Positions 32,297 to 44,221 of a DNA stretch of 64,000 bases are shown piece by piece. Below the pieces are notes generated by a model. That model saw nothing but the letters and a program-made list of their open reading frames with translations. It made no database searches and was not told where the DNA came from. Numbering within the stretch: position 1 is the first letter of the stretch; each line of letters starts with the position of its first letter. Made by a program: the position numbers and the translations under genes. The stretch comes from Symbiodinium natans (Eukaryota > Sar > Dinophyceae > Suessiales > Symbiodiniaceae). Location of the stretch: assembly GCA_905221605.1 (NCBI GenBank), contig CAJNDS010000666.1, positions 1-64,000 of the forward strand, given 5' to 3'.

Positions 32297-33524
32297 TATG
32301 GCGACACAAAGTGGCATGCCTGAGCTTCTGGGTCTTCCGGCACCTCAACTCGACCTCAGGAACAATGGCTGGTGTCGGAAGTCGGAACCCTTGCTCCCAC
32401 TCGGTGTGCGGTTGAAGGTCTTCCGCAATCTGCAGCTTCGATGTCCGGTTCCCCCAGCGCAGCAGCACCCCAAGGAAGGATGTGGGCGCTTCCCACACCC
32501 ATCTCCTGCCGCAAGCGATGTTCCCATGAACATCTTCGCTAGTGCAAACTACTCGCTGGCCATGTCTTGCCATAACCAGTACCTTCGACTCTTTGAAAGT
32601 TTTGCAAATAAGTCATGCAACACAACCCAAAAAAATGTGTTCAGCATGAGCCTCTTCTGCTGGGGTTTCGCCGCCCCAAGGCAGCACCATCTCTTGTGGA
32701 CCTGCTCCGTTCGCGTTCGCTACACACAATTAACAGCCACCCCGCCCCATGCGAACGCACACCACAAACACAACACATTTTCTCTCACACACACACACAC
32801 ACTCCCTCCCTCTCACACGCACACACTCACACACAATCTACATGGAGGGGTACGCAGTATACCTACTGAAAAAAGCCTGAAACAACAAGAGAATCTTCAA
32901 AGGCGCAATCGCGAAAAGATTGACAAGGACGGTCTTTGCCACGTCGCCCGGTAAACGCAACTACATAGAGGCAGAGTGCCCGATGAACCAGTGCAGTAAG
33001 ACAGTTGCAGTGCCTGCAAGTTTGTGTGGGTCTGATCTGAATGCACAGCAGAAAAACATGCTAAACTGCGCGCCAGAGCTTCTAATTGGCACAAGCAACG
33101 CCGCAAAGACCTTCAGTACTTCTGGTCAAACCCTACCGTTTGGCATACAACTGCTGCTTGGTACGACAGCTTCCAGCCTTGCGCATGCAAAACACGGTGA
33201 GGAATGATACTGCCCCAAACGGAAACGTTCTACGAAGCCCAGTCTTGGAAGTTTGCAAACATATGAATCACATTGCATTCGAAGACTGCAATTTCAGAAA
33301 GTGTTGCGCGTAGGTGGACCAGTGAAAAGGCTCATATCAAATCTCTCAATCCAACTATTCTAGTCAAGCCCAAGTATGTGCATATAGGTCAATGTTGCTT
33401 TATTCACATCTCCGGCTTTTGCAATGGGTTTGCTTCGCTGCCTTGTCGTCACAAGTGGAACGGGAATTTCCCAACAGTACCCAGGAATACTACCCCCTTT
33501 TCGGCACCTACCGGTGGAAACGAA
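32297..33524. other. Region with conflicting weak frames
   Basis: Overlapping open frames at 32226-32573 (minus) and 32298-32954 (plus) look faintly protein-like but neither resembles a known family, and the minus one ends inside element A2. A (CA)n stretch occurs at 32786-32835. No gene is called. Confidence 0.4.
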
Positions 33525-33604
33525 AGTGGGGTACCTTGTTGGGGCCCTGAGTATCAGGGAATCCGATTCCCTGATAATAAGATCCTATATTGGGGATCCC
33601 CTAC
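33525..33604. mobile_element. Family B element, copy B5 (partial)
   Basis: Carries the family core GTGGGGTACCTTGTTGGGGCCC, GGGAATCCGATTCCCTGATAATAAGATCC and TTGGGGATCCCCTA, but lacks the GGGGGTTT end on the left. It runs directly into CCCTAAG repeats. Confidence 0.65.
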
Positions 33605-33997
33605 CCTAAGCCCTAAGCCCTAAGCCCTAAGCCCTAAGCCCTAAGCCCTAAGCCCTAAACCCTAAACCCTAAACCCTAAACCCTAAACCCTAAACCCTAA
33701 ACCCTAAGCCCTAAACCCTAAACCCCCTGAAAACCCTAACACGTGCCTTCCTTGCGAGGTGAGATCCTGCGCTCCATGGGCTCCGTCGGCTCCGCATCGA
33801 ACTCCAAGGGCTGGGCGGGCTCCGGCTTCGCCAGCTTCTCGGGCTCCGCAGTGCCCTCCGCCCGTTCCTGGAGTAGGGTTTAGGGGTTCCGGGTTTCGGG
33901 TTTAGGGTTTAGGGGTTGAGGGTTGAGGGTTGAGGGTTGGGGGTTGGGGGTTGGGGGTTCAGGGTTCAGGCTTCAGGGTTGAGGGTTCAGGGTTTAG
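33605..33997. repeat. Interstitial telomere-like repeats, both orientations
   Basis: 33605-33745 is CCCTAAG then CCCTAAA; 33875-33997 is GGGTTTAGG/GGGTTGAGGG/GGGTTGGGGG in the opposite orientation. Between them lies about 130 bases of GC-rich sequence (GGCTCCG repeats). The arrangement is a large imperfect inverted repeat. Confidence 0.9.
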
Positions 33998-34330
33998 CCC
34001 TAAATCGAACTCTCTTAGATTTACCCAAAAAGTGTGTACAAAGTTGCTGCCATCACCAAAAGCTACAAAAAAACAGTATATCGTGCACCTAAGGCCCCCC
34101 CCCCACTCCCAAGATCTACCCTCCAGCTTCACACAGATGAAAAACCAATGGCCTGTTGGCAGGAAATCAGCTGCTGGGTTTCGAGGGGCTTTCATCTCGA
34201 GCACCGAAGTTCATTGAGGGCATCAGTCGATAGCTGCGCTTCACCCTCTTTCACGTATTATTTCGAGAAATCAAGCTGACCTCTATGTTTGTGAATGAGG
34301 TTATCCGCATTGTAAATGTGGGCGAACATG

Positions 34331-34729
34331 TTAAATTGCAGTGTATGCTTCTATAAGGTCGAAAAGGGAATCGGTGAGGGTTTCCAAGCGAATTGTTATG
34401 ATTATGAAATGAGTATAACTACTCCCTATGCGACTCCGACCAGCTAATCCCTGGAAGAGGCCCTGAATTGCTGCGCTGTCCTTAAAACTTGGTGTCTGGA
34501 GCCACTCGCGTAAGCTTCGGGGCTCTAGAAAATCGATTCTAAGGCCTTTTCTGAGCAAGTTACGCACTTCCAGACCCCAATTTTTAGGGACTGTACAGCC
34601 CTTTCGCAGCACAGCAGCCCTAAACAACATCTCTCCGACCAAATGCTCTCGAGCTTCTTCGCTTATCTTTTCGCACCTGATGTGAGTGCAGAGTTCAGTT
34701 AGTCCATGCAGGCTCACTTCTTGAACCAT
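34331..34729 (-). CDS. Candidate ORF or exon, unknown protein
   Basis: ATG at 34729 opens 132 codons of charged, helix-rich sequence (EKISEEAREHLVGEMLFRAA, LEVRNLLRKGLRIDFLEP). Composition is protein-like to about residue 100. No family recognised; could be one exon of a larger gene on the main coding strand. Confidence 0.3.
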   Translation of the reverse strand: MVQEVSLHGLTELCTHIRCEKISEEAREHLVGEMLFRAAVLRKGCTVPKNWGLEVRNLLRKGLRIDFLEPRSLREWLQTPSFKDSAAIQGLFQGLAGRSRIGSSYTHFIIITIRLETLTDSLFDLIEAYTAI

Positions 34730-35038
34730 TACGTCAGACTTGTGCGGGACTTACTTTTGCTGAGCTTTCGCAAGTTGCTTCCAGAAATTTGGATTTTCCT
34801 TACCTCGGCCCAGATTTCGTGCATCGCGACCAAAGCTTACGCGAGGATGTGTTGGATTCCTTACCGGCATCCCGCCTTGCAAACCATAGCTCGTAATTCA
34901 GTCCAGGTCCGGCACGGAGATACACTGATACCCAAGGTCTTGGCAGCTGCCGTGCAACAATACGAGTGTATGTCGAAGCCCAAGTGCGTGTATCAGTTCC
35001 GACACAAACCCCGAAAGGCCTGCGCAATTCACTAGAGC

Positions 35039-35128
35039 TCCATAACCCTAAACCCTAAACCCTAAGCCCTAAACCCTAAACCCAAAACCCTAAACCCTAA
35101 GCCCTAACCCCTAAACCCTAAACCCTAC
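35039..35128. repeat. Interstitial telomere-like CCCTAAA repeat
   Basis: CCCTAAACCCTAAGCC variants for about 90 bases. Confidence 0.9.
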
Positions 35129-35249
35129 TGGTTTTTCAAGACGAGTCTCGCTCAGCCCGGCAGGGGGAGCGGAAGGAGTGCTTTTTTCTCTGGACGCATC
35201 CTGCTCAGCATCCTGCACCAAGGGCTGACGCCACGGAGTTTGCTTGGAA

Positions 35250-35605
35250 TTGTGAGATTATTATTACTATTATTACTATTATCATCATTATTATTAGTTT
35301 TTATTGTTATTATTTGTTACCATTATGATAAGTACTATGATTATTATTATTTGCTTTTTTTTGTTGAGATTGTAAATGTTTGTAGGGTCTCGGCCTGGAC
35401 AGAACCAGGCAATGCAGCTTTGGGCGGATCTGCTGGAGAAGTTGCGACTGCCTTAGCCCCCAGGTTCCCCCGCACGCGCGACTGCCATCACTCACACTGA
35501 GGGCAAAAATTGTTATTCTTACTATTGTTATGATTATTATCTTCATTATTATCTCTATTGCAATTATCTTCATTATTATCTCTGTTACTATTATGATTAT
35601 TATTT
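35250..35605. repeat. ATT-rich simple repeats in two blocks
   Basis: ATTATTATTACTATTATC-type repeats at about 35252-35350 and 35512-35602 flank about 150 bases of unique sequence. Confidence 0.85.
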
Positions 35606-36151
35606 TGGAGTTGGTCCCGCAAAACCTGCTGAAGAGATGCCTTTTCTCGCGGCGTGTCCACTGGCTCCTCGCTCAGCAGATGTTGAGAGACCCCACGGGT
35701 AATGTCCTCGCGTCTCAGGGGTTCAATTGGGGGGGGGGGGGGGGGAGGGAGTGTTCCGGACATAATCTCAGTATATCCCAGTACTCCAGTACTCCTTACC
35801 ATCCTTCTTTAGTGCTTTCTTATGCGGAATCCCAAATCCCGTCCTTTGAGTCGTCATGCTGCGCGCCCACCGAAGCCAGGCTTCCCTTGAACTTCTGTGT
35901 TTCAGAAGCCTTTGCCAGCGTCTCCGCGGCAAACATGTAATCCACAGGGAAATCAAGGTAGTCATCGCTCCTTTGCAACATCGATGCGAGTTCTTGCGGC
36001 CTTCTGCGCCATCGTGCAACAAAACTCTGCTGTCCCAGTCCCCGGTTCAGAGTACCTGCCTGTGACCATCTTTTACCCTCTTGCAACACAGCTTAGAAAG
36101 CATGAATGTCTCTCTGGCAAGGTGCGGAATTTGAAATTACACGGGTCCGAA
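35606..36151. other. Unassigned stretch with a poly-G tract
   Basis: Contains a run of about 17 G residues at 35730-35746. Open frames on both strands overlap and none is convincing. Confidence 0.4.
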
Positions 36152-36686
<535 letters not shown>

Positions 36687-36783
36687 TAAACCCTAAACCC
36701 CAAACCCCAAACCCCAAACCGTCCCCAAACCCCAAACCCCAAACCCTAAACCCCAAACCCCAAACCCTAGGGTCTAAACCCAA
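36687..36783. repeat. Telomere-like CCCCAAA/CCCTAAA repeat
   Basis: About 95 bases of degenerate CCCTAAA units. The minus-strand stop codon of the bestrophin gene (TAG at 36776-36774) is contributed by its edge. Confidence 0.85.
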
Positions 36784-38778
36784 ATTCTGGGGTGGCGGAG
36801 TGTCCAGCTGGCATCTGGCACCTTGTGCAGCAGGTGGCGGTCTTGGATCGGTATCCGCTTGAAGCGCATGGTGCAGGGCTGGCCCCGGACGTTCATGACC
36901 TCTTGGGATGTTCCCCCCTTAGACGAACAGTCCTTAATAGGGGTTAGAAGGGCCATAATCGGGACTATTATAGGGATTATAATGGGGATTATAAAAAGGA
37001 TTATAAGAGGGGGGGGGTACTAGAATCCCTATTAAGGACTGTGAGTTCTAAGGGGGGAACATCCCAAAGGACGACCTCGAAGGTGCTGCGCGTGTCCCCT
37101 GGAAGTGCAGGCAAAGCCAAGCAGAGGTCGGAGCCCACAATTCCAATTGTGAGTACTGCTGTCCGCTCCCCATCAATAAACCCGTAGCGTTTGCTGCTGT
37201 AGCGGGTGGAAACAGCGATGGTGCTGCGGACGGAACGCGCCCGTGATCGGCTGCAACATCGCAGACACGAACGCCGATAGTTATCCGACATGTCTTTCAA
37301 CTGCCAACCTTCCTTGTGCAACGCCGCTGCATGAATAGTGTCACGCTTCCGCAAAACATCGATATCCAAATAGGTTGAAGAGGGTATGAAGGGAGTTCGT
37401 CGTGTACGGGGCTCCATCAGATTGATGATGCTTTTGTTCATGTTCATTTGCAGTTCCAAGTGGTCGATATCGTTCAACTCGCCTCCAAAGGGTCGTTCAA
37501 AACCAACGGCGGTTGCATTCAAACACCACAGCGTGAAGACCTGGACAAAAGTGAATATGCATGCCCCTGCTGTTGATGCCGACCACTGAACCATGACAAG
37601 TGGAGTCAGGATCCAGTGGAATATCAATAAGGTCAGAGTGGTCTGCGCATAGGGGAAAGGGAAAGGGACCTTGGAATGTTTCATTGCATCCTGGTACCTG
37701 TCCATGCCTTTGGCCATTTCCGCCAGCGTCCGACTCAGAAGCGGGGGCGGTGTGATCAGAACCCCGTGGTGCGAGCCATCACTCACATATTGCTGAATCC
37801 AGTAGTAGAGCAGTTCAACTCGGCAACTTGAGCTGTCCAGTGTCTCAATGCTTTGATGATCAATGGCCGAAGCATCCAACGTTGGCAGGCCCCAGGTGTG
37901 GTGATAGGCCACATCCGTGAGCTCTTGCAGGGCCGACGCGCTCAGCAGGCTAAAGAGCCGCATCACCTTGAAAGCATTTGGGGGTTTCCGAAATTAGGGG
38001 GGGGTACCTTGTTGGGGTCCTTATTATGAGGGAATCCTACTATTTGGGGTTGATATTAGGGGTCCCCTATTTTCGTAAACCCCCATTTAAGTTCTACTCT
38101 TCTTCAGGTTGTCTTGACAAGAGCTTGCGGCTTTCAGGATTGTCTCTGAGCTCTTTCAAGAGGCGGTGTGGAGCCAATTCTCCACCAACAAGGGATCGGC
38201 AGGCGAGCTCCTGCGGTTGTCATACTGCATGCATATGCAGGCACTAGGTCTTGTTCACGAGGGAGGGCTTTCGAAACTGAATCTTCACGCTTTTGCCTTG
38301 GCTTTTGTGCTGCTTCCGAGGACCTTGCACAATGCGGTCGCTTCCGAATCTTGCCCCGCCATTTCTTGTCCTGGAGAAGGCCACAAGGCTGCTAGCAGCC
38401 TCCAGCCAGGCTGCCATCATCTGATGCGTATCCCCGAGTGCAGACCAGAATCGCGTGTATGCCTCGAACTCAAGACACCACCACACAGACAGCAAGCGTG
38501 CGCAACGCATCGCACAGATGCCGCGCATGCTTCTTGCACGCAAGCTGCCTGCGAAGTCCGGAACACGATCACGAAACCAACCTGTTTAGGCGCCATCTGG
38601 ATCGCGCGCACTTTCGATCTTTCGATTTATGACAATTGCAGTTGAGGGCTTCTGAGGCCGCGGCCAAGAAGTTGAAGCCACTCCAAGCAGCGGAGCCGCC
38701 ATTTCCCGACAGCATTTCCCATGCAGCGAAGTCCACTGTGCCGTCAAGTGAAAAGAACTTCCTGGACAGCAGAGTCAT
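36774..38778 (-). CDS. Bestrophin-type anion channel (multi-exon)
   Basis: Bestrophins are pentameric Cl-/HCO3- channels; algal members often act at thylakoid or other internal membranes. The main exon (37966-37061) contains the family signature VPFPFPYAQTTLTLLIFHW, two hydrophobic helices and FERPFGGELNDIDHLELQMN. Upstream exons: 38581-38549 (VGFVIVFRTSQ) joins by a GC-AG intron to an exon from 38462 (AYTRFWSALGDTHQMMAAW), together giving the conserved FRT-x-x-AY-x-RFW motif; then about 38240-38110 (LAPHRLLKELRDNPESRKLL). An ATG at 38778 (MTLLSRKFFSLDG...) may be the start. Downstream, removing element A3 as a 161-base intron (37060-36900) joins FEVVLWD to VMNVRGQPCTMRF in phase 0 and ends RHPRIWV-stop at 36774. 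Borders of exon 1 and of the 38110 exon are not settled. Confidence 0.8.
36903..37067. mobile_element. Family A element, copy A3, acting as an intron (introner)
   Basis: Terminal inverted repeats TTGGGATGTTCCCCCC and GGGGGGAACATCCCAA, inner halves AACAGTCCTTAATAGGGG / CCCTATTAAGGACTGT, and a middle with repeated GGGATTATAAT. On the minus strand it interrupts the bestrophin reading frame. Donor GAT|GTTCCC lies within one terminal repeat; acceptor AAGAG|GTC lies just outside the other. Confidence 0.85.
37980..38084. mobile_element. Family B element, copy B2, in a bestrophin intron
   Basis: Near-perfect ends GGGGGTTTCCGAAAT and TATTTTCGTAAACCCCC, core GGTACCTTGTTGGGGTCC and GGGAATCCTACTATTTGGGG. 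CATTT or ATTT is present on both sides, a possible target duplication. On the minus strand it fills most of the intron just before the exon beginning GTGATGCGG at 37966. Confidence 0.85.
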
Positions 38779-39697
38779 CTACAACTACTGACTGCTGCTC
38801 TCAGTGTGCGCACTGCAATTGATGCCCATCAACACTTGACAGATTCGAAAATGCCAAGCAGCAGCAGCAATGCGGCAAGGGTGCCTTAGAGCGTGGTGTT
38901 CCCTGGAGTTTCTTTCTGCTCAGGGATGACGTGCACTACTTCATGCCGTCCGATTGACGTCAGAGGCACATCACGTCCCTTGTTTGTGTTTTTTTCTCCG
39001 GATGCTTGCCCGAACGTGCCAGAGCCAGCTAGAACTCAAGGGTCTTGCAGAGGCCAGGCTAGCCACGCTAGGTTGCAACACCTTAAATCGCTTTGAAGGG
39101 CAGCTGCTCTCGAGCTTTGTGCCGAGGCCGGCATTCCAAACACGAGGCTTTGTGTCTTGCATTGCGCAGGCAGCTGCAGCAAGCTGATACAACCGGTTCT
39201 CTATCTTAAGGTAGGCCTTGCAATGGAACAGACAAGGCCAAGCAATGCCGACAAGCTTCAGGGGGCAGCAACTGTAAATGCAAAGGGGAAGACGCTGCCC
39301 CTGAGTCGAAATAGGAATGCGCAATTGTACAGGCCTCGGGGCGTCAAACGACAAGACTCCCCAGCACACTTTGCCAAACTCTGCAAGATATCTCACACCA
39401 AGCCGCTGTACTCATACTTTATCATGGCACGCTGAAACTGGCAGCATGGAAAGCTAGGAGTTTTGAGCCGAAACCTTTCGTAGGCGGTAGGAGAGTACAA
39501 GTCCAGCATCTGCTCGGGAGTGCGTGATAGCGCTCTCCTTGCACCCTAAGCTGACAAGGCGTCACATTCACCAACGGTTTTGCGGCTGCCTTGATTAGCA
39601 CAAAAATGGTTCTTCTGTCCGTCAGACTCACGGAAGCCCAGCTGACATGTGGAAACGGGCTTGAGTTGAGCACTAAGCTGTCCGGCGTGCAGCCGTC
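38779..39697. other. Spacer between bestrophin and lysyl-tRNA synthetase genes
   Basis: No gene supported. It should hold the 3' untranslated region of the synthetase gene and the bestrophin promoter. Confidence 0.5.
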
Positions 39698-42600
39698 TCA
39701 AAGCGGCTTCATGGCCGGGAACAGGATTACCTCCTTGATGTTGTTCCTGGGCTTCTGCATTACGGTGCGTGGAATCCCTGCTACAAGCCGGTTCAATCAC
39801 TGCAGCAAGCAACAACACCTTTTGAAGAAGGTTTGTATCAGTGTGGCCGAGGGGCTTGTCCGACAAGAACATGGTCAGGCGATCAACACCACAACCCCAG
39901 CCTGAGGAGCAAGTGGACTTTGTACCCCTGCATGTCATATAGGCACTGAGTATTCTTCAGCATTTCGCTGGCCGCGGTTCGAAACATGCGTGCCGCATTT
40001 CTGCCAAACCAAGCTCAAGCCTAAGCCTGCCGTCAGACCCTTCATGCCCCAAACTCGGGCCTAAAAGCCTAAATCCACCGAAATCATGGAACAGACGCAG
40101 GGGCACGTGGCCCGCCAGATATTGGATTGTTCGGAAAAGGCGAAGCCCAGGCTCCGGAGGAGTTGGTTTGCTTGCTGCGATGCTTTACCGGCTGTGCTGC
40201 CACCGCATTGATTGCGACAGGAGAGTGCGCGTGCAAACGGGCACCCCTAACTGATTTCTGCCCTTGACCTAAACCCTAAACCCTCAACCCTAAACCCTGT
40301 TTTAAACCCAAAACCCTAAACCCTTTTTGCAACCGGGCTCACTGCCCTAAACCCTAAACCTAAACCCTAACCCTAAACCCTAAACTCTAAACCCTAAACC
40401 CTAGACCCTAGACCCTAAACCCTAAACCCTAAACCCTAAACCCTTTCTTTAAAAACCCTAAGCCCTAAGCCCACTTGCCAACTTGCCCCACTTGCCCTGC
40501 CTGCCCCACCCTCACTTGATAACTGGCGAATGGAAAGCTGTTTTCCCTTCCCCTAAGCCCCATTTTGTCATACTTTTATGAGACCTACCTGTTTTTATGT
40601 TTTGCTGAACAGGAAAAATTTAATTGATGATAGGGAAGGGGGGACGGAAACTTTTGATCTTTTGATGCCTTCTGACTCTCATGATTTAATGGGAAAAGGG
40701 GGGATGGAGGAGGGGGAGGGGAACTTCACTCAAAATGTTAATGTTTCTCAGTTGTTTGATGATTTGAGCCTCCTACACCCTCTCAGACCCTCACCACTCC
40801 ATCCTCAGTGCAGTCGACCAGCTGGCTTCCGGTTGCTATTGACTTGCATGCTATCGGCAATTACAACAGTTGTGAGCAGGGTTTGCCCAGACAGAAACAA
40901 ACTTTTCTAATAGTTTCAAAGCCAAAGCTTGGGAAGAAATCATGAAAGCTCACGTGGGATTCATGATAGGGCCAAAACATGCTTTAAACAACTCCGGACC
41001 GATGGGTGGGCTCTTGTACATCTGGTAGCCACAACACTATGTGAGAGCGGGACTCACAAGTAAGTTATTCAAAAATCGGCGCGCAAACAAACCCATGGCG
41101 CACGCTACGGGCCAGGCTTAAACTCAGTTTCTAAACAACAGAAAACTCGAACACTGGCGTCAGCGTGATCTCGGGATCTCTCCTTACAATCTCCAGTTGT
41201 GATCTCAGCCCACTCCACCCCTTTGCTCCAACAGTGTCACAACTGATAACAACACACAGAAATTTCCCACATGTTGTCGGGGCGTAATTGCGCCCCTGCC
41301 TTGCAAGTTCACTACGCATGGTTCTTGGGTTGACGCCAGAGTGCCAGTGACTTTGTGTTGAGTGGACTTTGGGTGCCCTTCAGTACTCAGAGCTTGTTCC
41401 ACCCGGGGCCGAACGTCCTGCGGCCTCATGTTTTTAAGGGAATTCTGAGAAGACCCATGTTTAGCGACGTGCAGCCGATGGACCGCCTGCAGGCTCGGGT
41501 TTTTGCTGGTGGCAAGACAGCTGTCACTGCTGCTCGGCTCCAAATTGTGCTGACGCTAAGAGTCGGCACACGCCAACACAACAACTGTCTCTTTGCGCGT
41601 CGGGAATCAACGGGAACAGAACAACTACGGGAACTGCGGAACAGCGGGAGGGTACCTTATTGGGGAGCTTGTTATAAGGGAATCCTGCTACTTGGGGTGC
41701 ATTTTACGTTCCCAAATTTCGTAAAGCCCCATATGTGGGCCACTGTGGCCTCCTGTCGGAGGCAAGCCGTGCTCCAAAGCGGTGACGTAGTCGTGGTCCA
41801 CTCCTTGCGCTTCGTCGTCGCCCTCTTGGGCTGCCTTTGCTTGGCCCAGGAAGCACTGCATCTGCCTTTCTGGATCATTCCTGGACACAAGGCTAAACAA
41901 ATGCTTTATACGGACAAAGGGCAGTCCTATGACCGATGAGAACACAGGAATCAAAGAAACAGTACAGCATCAGGCACCAAGTCTCAGCTCCGTGTATGCG
42001 TTGCAAATTTCCTTCGTGTTGACAAAGAGCTCGAAACGCTCCGTCAAGCCAGTCTTGCTTCTATGCCACTTTGCCAGCGGACTCATCACTTGAGGATGCT
42101 CTGTGATAAAAGATGGATTGACCTGAAGCTGATGAACATTGATCCGCCTACGCTTTCATGCCATGGTCTGGCTATTTCATGCTAGTCCGTGGCCGCCTAG
42201 TCAGGTGGGATGACTCGAGATGACTTGAAACCCTGTGACATTACGTGCTGCTTCTATTGTGGCATGACCCTTTGCATCTGAGGGGCGATGTTGTCCTCGA
42301 TGAAATGCCCACAGAGCTTGTCCAAAAGCCTTGCAGCTGACCGTGGCGGTGGACATTCTAGCCCCAGCTTTGTGACCTGGGCGCGCAGCATCAGGACTGC
42401 ACCAATCAATCTGCACTAGCTTTCTACCCCTCATCAGCCGAAGTGCAAGGTCATCCAGCTGCTTCACCGTGCCCGGGTCATCAAAGTTGCGCCTGAGTGG
42501 CAACCCGACGACCGGCGAAAGCTGAGTGGAAGGTACCAACGACTGGGTCCTCTGCGTGTGCGTGTGCATCCAGTATCTCTTGATTACAATCAATGCAATT

Positions 42601-44221
42601 ATCTGCCAGGTAGCCCCAACTTAATGTTGCCCTTCTTCTCAATCTCCTCAACCATGGAGATGCGCGGCCAAGGCGGTGTGAAATCAATTTCCACTGCTGG
42701 GCCATCAGGGCCCTCCGGATGATACTCGATCTTGTAGCTGCCCTTGATGTTCAGAACCATGGCACTGAACAGCTCTTCCGTCATGTCCATAAGGTCGTTG
42801 TAGTCTGCATATGCCATGTAGAACTCGCATGCTGTAAATTCTGGGTTGTGCGTCAGGTCAATACCCTCATTGCGGAAGTTGCGGCCGATTTCAAAGACGC
42901 GGTCCAGCCCTCCAATTACCAACATTTTCAAGTAAAGTTCGGGAGCTACTCGCATGAACAGGTCCAGATTCAATTCGTTGTGATGCGTGATGAACGGCTT
43001 TGCCGTCGCACCGCCCGCGATCATGTTCATCATGGGGGTCTCTACTTCCAGGAATCCACGGCTGTCGAGGTAGTGCCGAATGAAGTTGACGATTTTGGAT
43101 CGGATGTAGAAGGTGCGCCTCACATCTTCGTTGAGCATGAGATCCAAGTACCGCTTTCGATATCTCACTTCCTGGTCCTTCAGCCCTTGGTGGTCTTTTG
43201 GGAGCATATGCAAGCACGTCGAGAGGAGCTTTACTGCTTTGGGGAACACTGACAGCTCGCCCTTGTTGGACTTGCCCACGAACCCACGGACACCCATGAT
43301 GTCACCGCGGTTGATCCTTGGTTGCTCGGGAAAATAGCGGGCCCAAGCCCTTCAATTAACTGCCGCCCCCTACTGCGGCCGAAGATCTTGGCATGCTCCT
43401 CTGCAAAATCACCATCTTCATGGTGCTGCGCTTGGCACATCACCTGCACGCGCACGCCATCCGCGAAGAGGTCATAAAAGAGCAGCTTTGCTCCAGATGT
43501 CCGCTTGTTCTTGACGCGTCCAGCAATAGATACGATCCTTGGCAGGAAAACCTTGAACTGTTAGGATGTCTCCGTGCAGAGCAGCATGTCCAGGGATTGC
43601 AACCCAAGGAGCTCCGATTCCATGTGTACCCCTGACTCAATATCCTTGTACTTTTCCACGAGGTACGGGATGGAGATGGTCACGTTCCACTTATGTGGGT
43701 ACGGGTCGGCGAGCTTCTTCAATGCTGCGATGCGGTTCTCTCGGTATTTGGTGGGGTCCAAGTCCTTCACATCTAGCAGCTCGGTTTTCGGAGTCCTATG
43801 TCCCCGAAACTGAGCCCCCACACATGCCCCGACTCCTCGAGGTTCTCTTCCTGAGGCTTGCCAGAAGACTGACCCTTCGCCTGAGCCATGAATCTCAACA
43901 AGGCCCATGAGTCAGAATGAGCCAAGTGATGGAACAGGCTTATTTCGGAGCCATTCGAAGCCTGTCCTGCTCCTGCTTCTCAGCATTCTTCTTGGCCTTC
44001 TCCTCGGCGCGGGCCTTCGCTTCTGCTTCCTCATAGCACCCGCAGATTGCAAAGACTGAGCGCTACATACGCACACATCTACATATATAATCATATATAC
44101 ACACATGGGGGCACAGCAAGCCTTCATAAGCCTTTCTGATGGAAGAAAAAACCAAGCGGTCCTTCTTCAGGCGCTTGCGCTCTGCCGCGGGCAGCCTGTC
44201 TGCTTTGTCAACATCTGCCAT
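39698..44221 (-). CDS. KARS: Lysyl-tRNA synthetase, class II, cytosolic type (multi-exon, complete)
   Basis: Charges tRNA-Lys with lysine. The start ATG at 44221 opens [20 protein letters not shown]; exon 2 (from 44029) is a Lys/Glu-rich helix ([11 protein letters not shown]) typical of the eukaryotic tRNA-binding extension. The exon ending 43615 has [15 protein letters not shown] and [12 protein letters not shown]; exon 43551-43388 the OB-fold ([20 protein letters not shown]). Exon 43316 to about 42606 has RYRKRYLDL, motif 1 ([10 protein letters not shown]) and motif 2 ([20 protein letters not shown]). Exons 42492-42428, 42357-42287 ([14 protein letters not shown]), 42122-41986 ([17 protein letters not shown]), 41880-41750 (ELNDPE junction, [11 protein letters not shown]), 39901-39856 (motif 3, [15 protein letters not shown]) and 39746-39698 ([15 protein letters not shown], stop) follow. 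The late introns keep frame and use GA-AG, GC-AG and GT-AG ends. Borders of exons 2/3 and at about 42606 are unresolved. Confidence 0.95.
40268..40475. repeat. Interstitial telomere-like repeat within a LysRS intron
   Basis: CCCTAAA units with CCCTAGA and CCCTAAC variants, broken by short unique stretches. It lies in the 1.85-kb intron 41749-39902 of the lysyl-tRNA synthetase gene, whose remaining sequence includes a G-rich stretch at 40695-40725 and nothing else recognised. Confidence 0.9.
41645..41731. mobile_element. Family B element, copy B3, in a LysRS intron
   Basis: Core GGGAGGGTACCTTATTGGGGAG, GGGAATCCTGCTACTTGGGG and an end ATTTCGTAAAGCCCC. The left terminus is degenerate. On the minus strand it begins about 18 bases after the GC donor of the long intron separating GLPPTGG from WGCGVDR. 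Confidence 0.75.
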
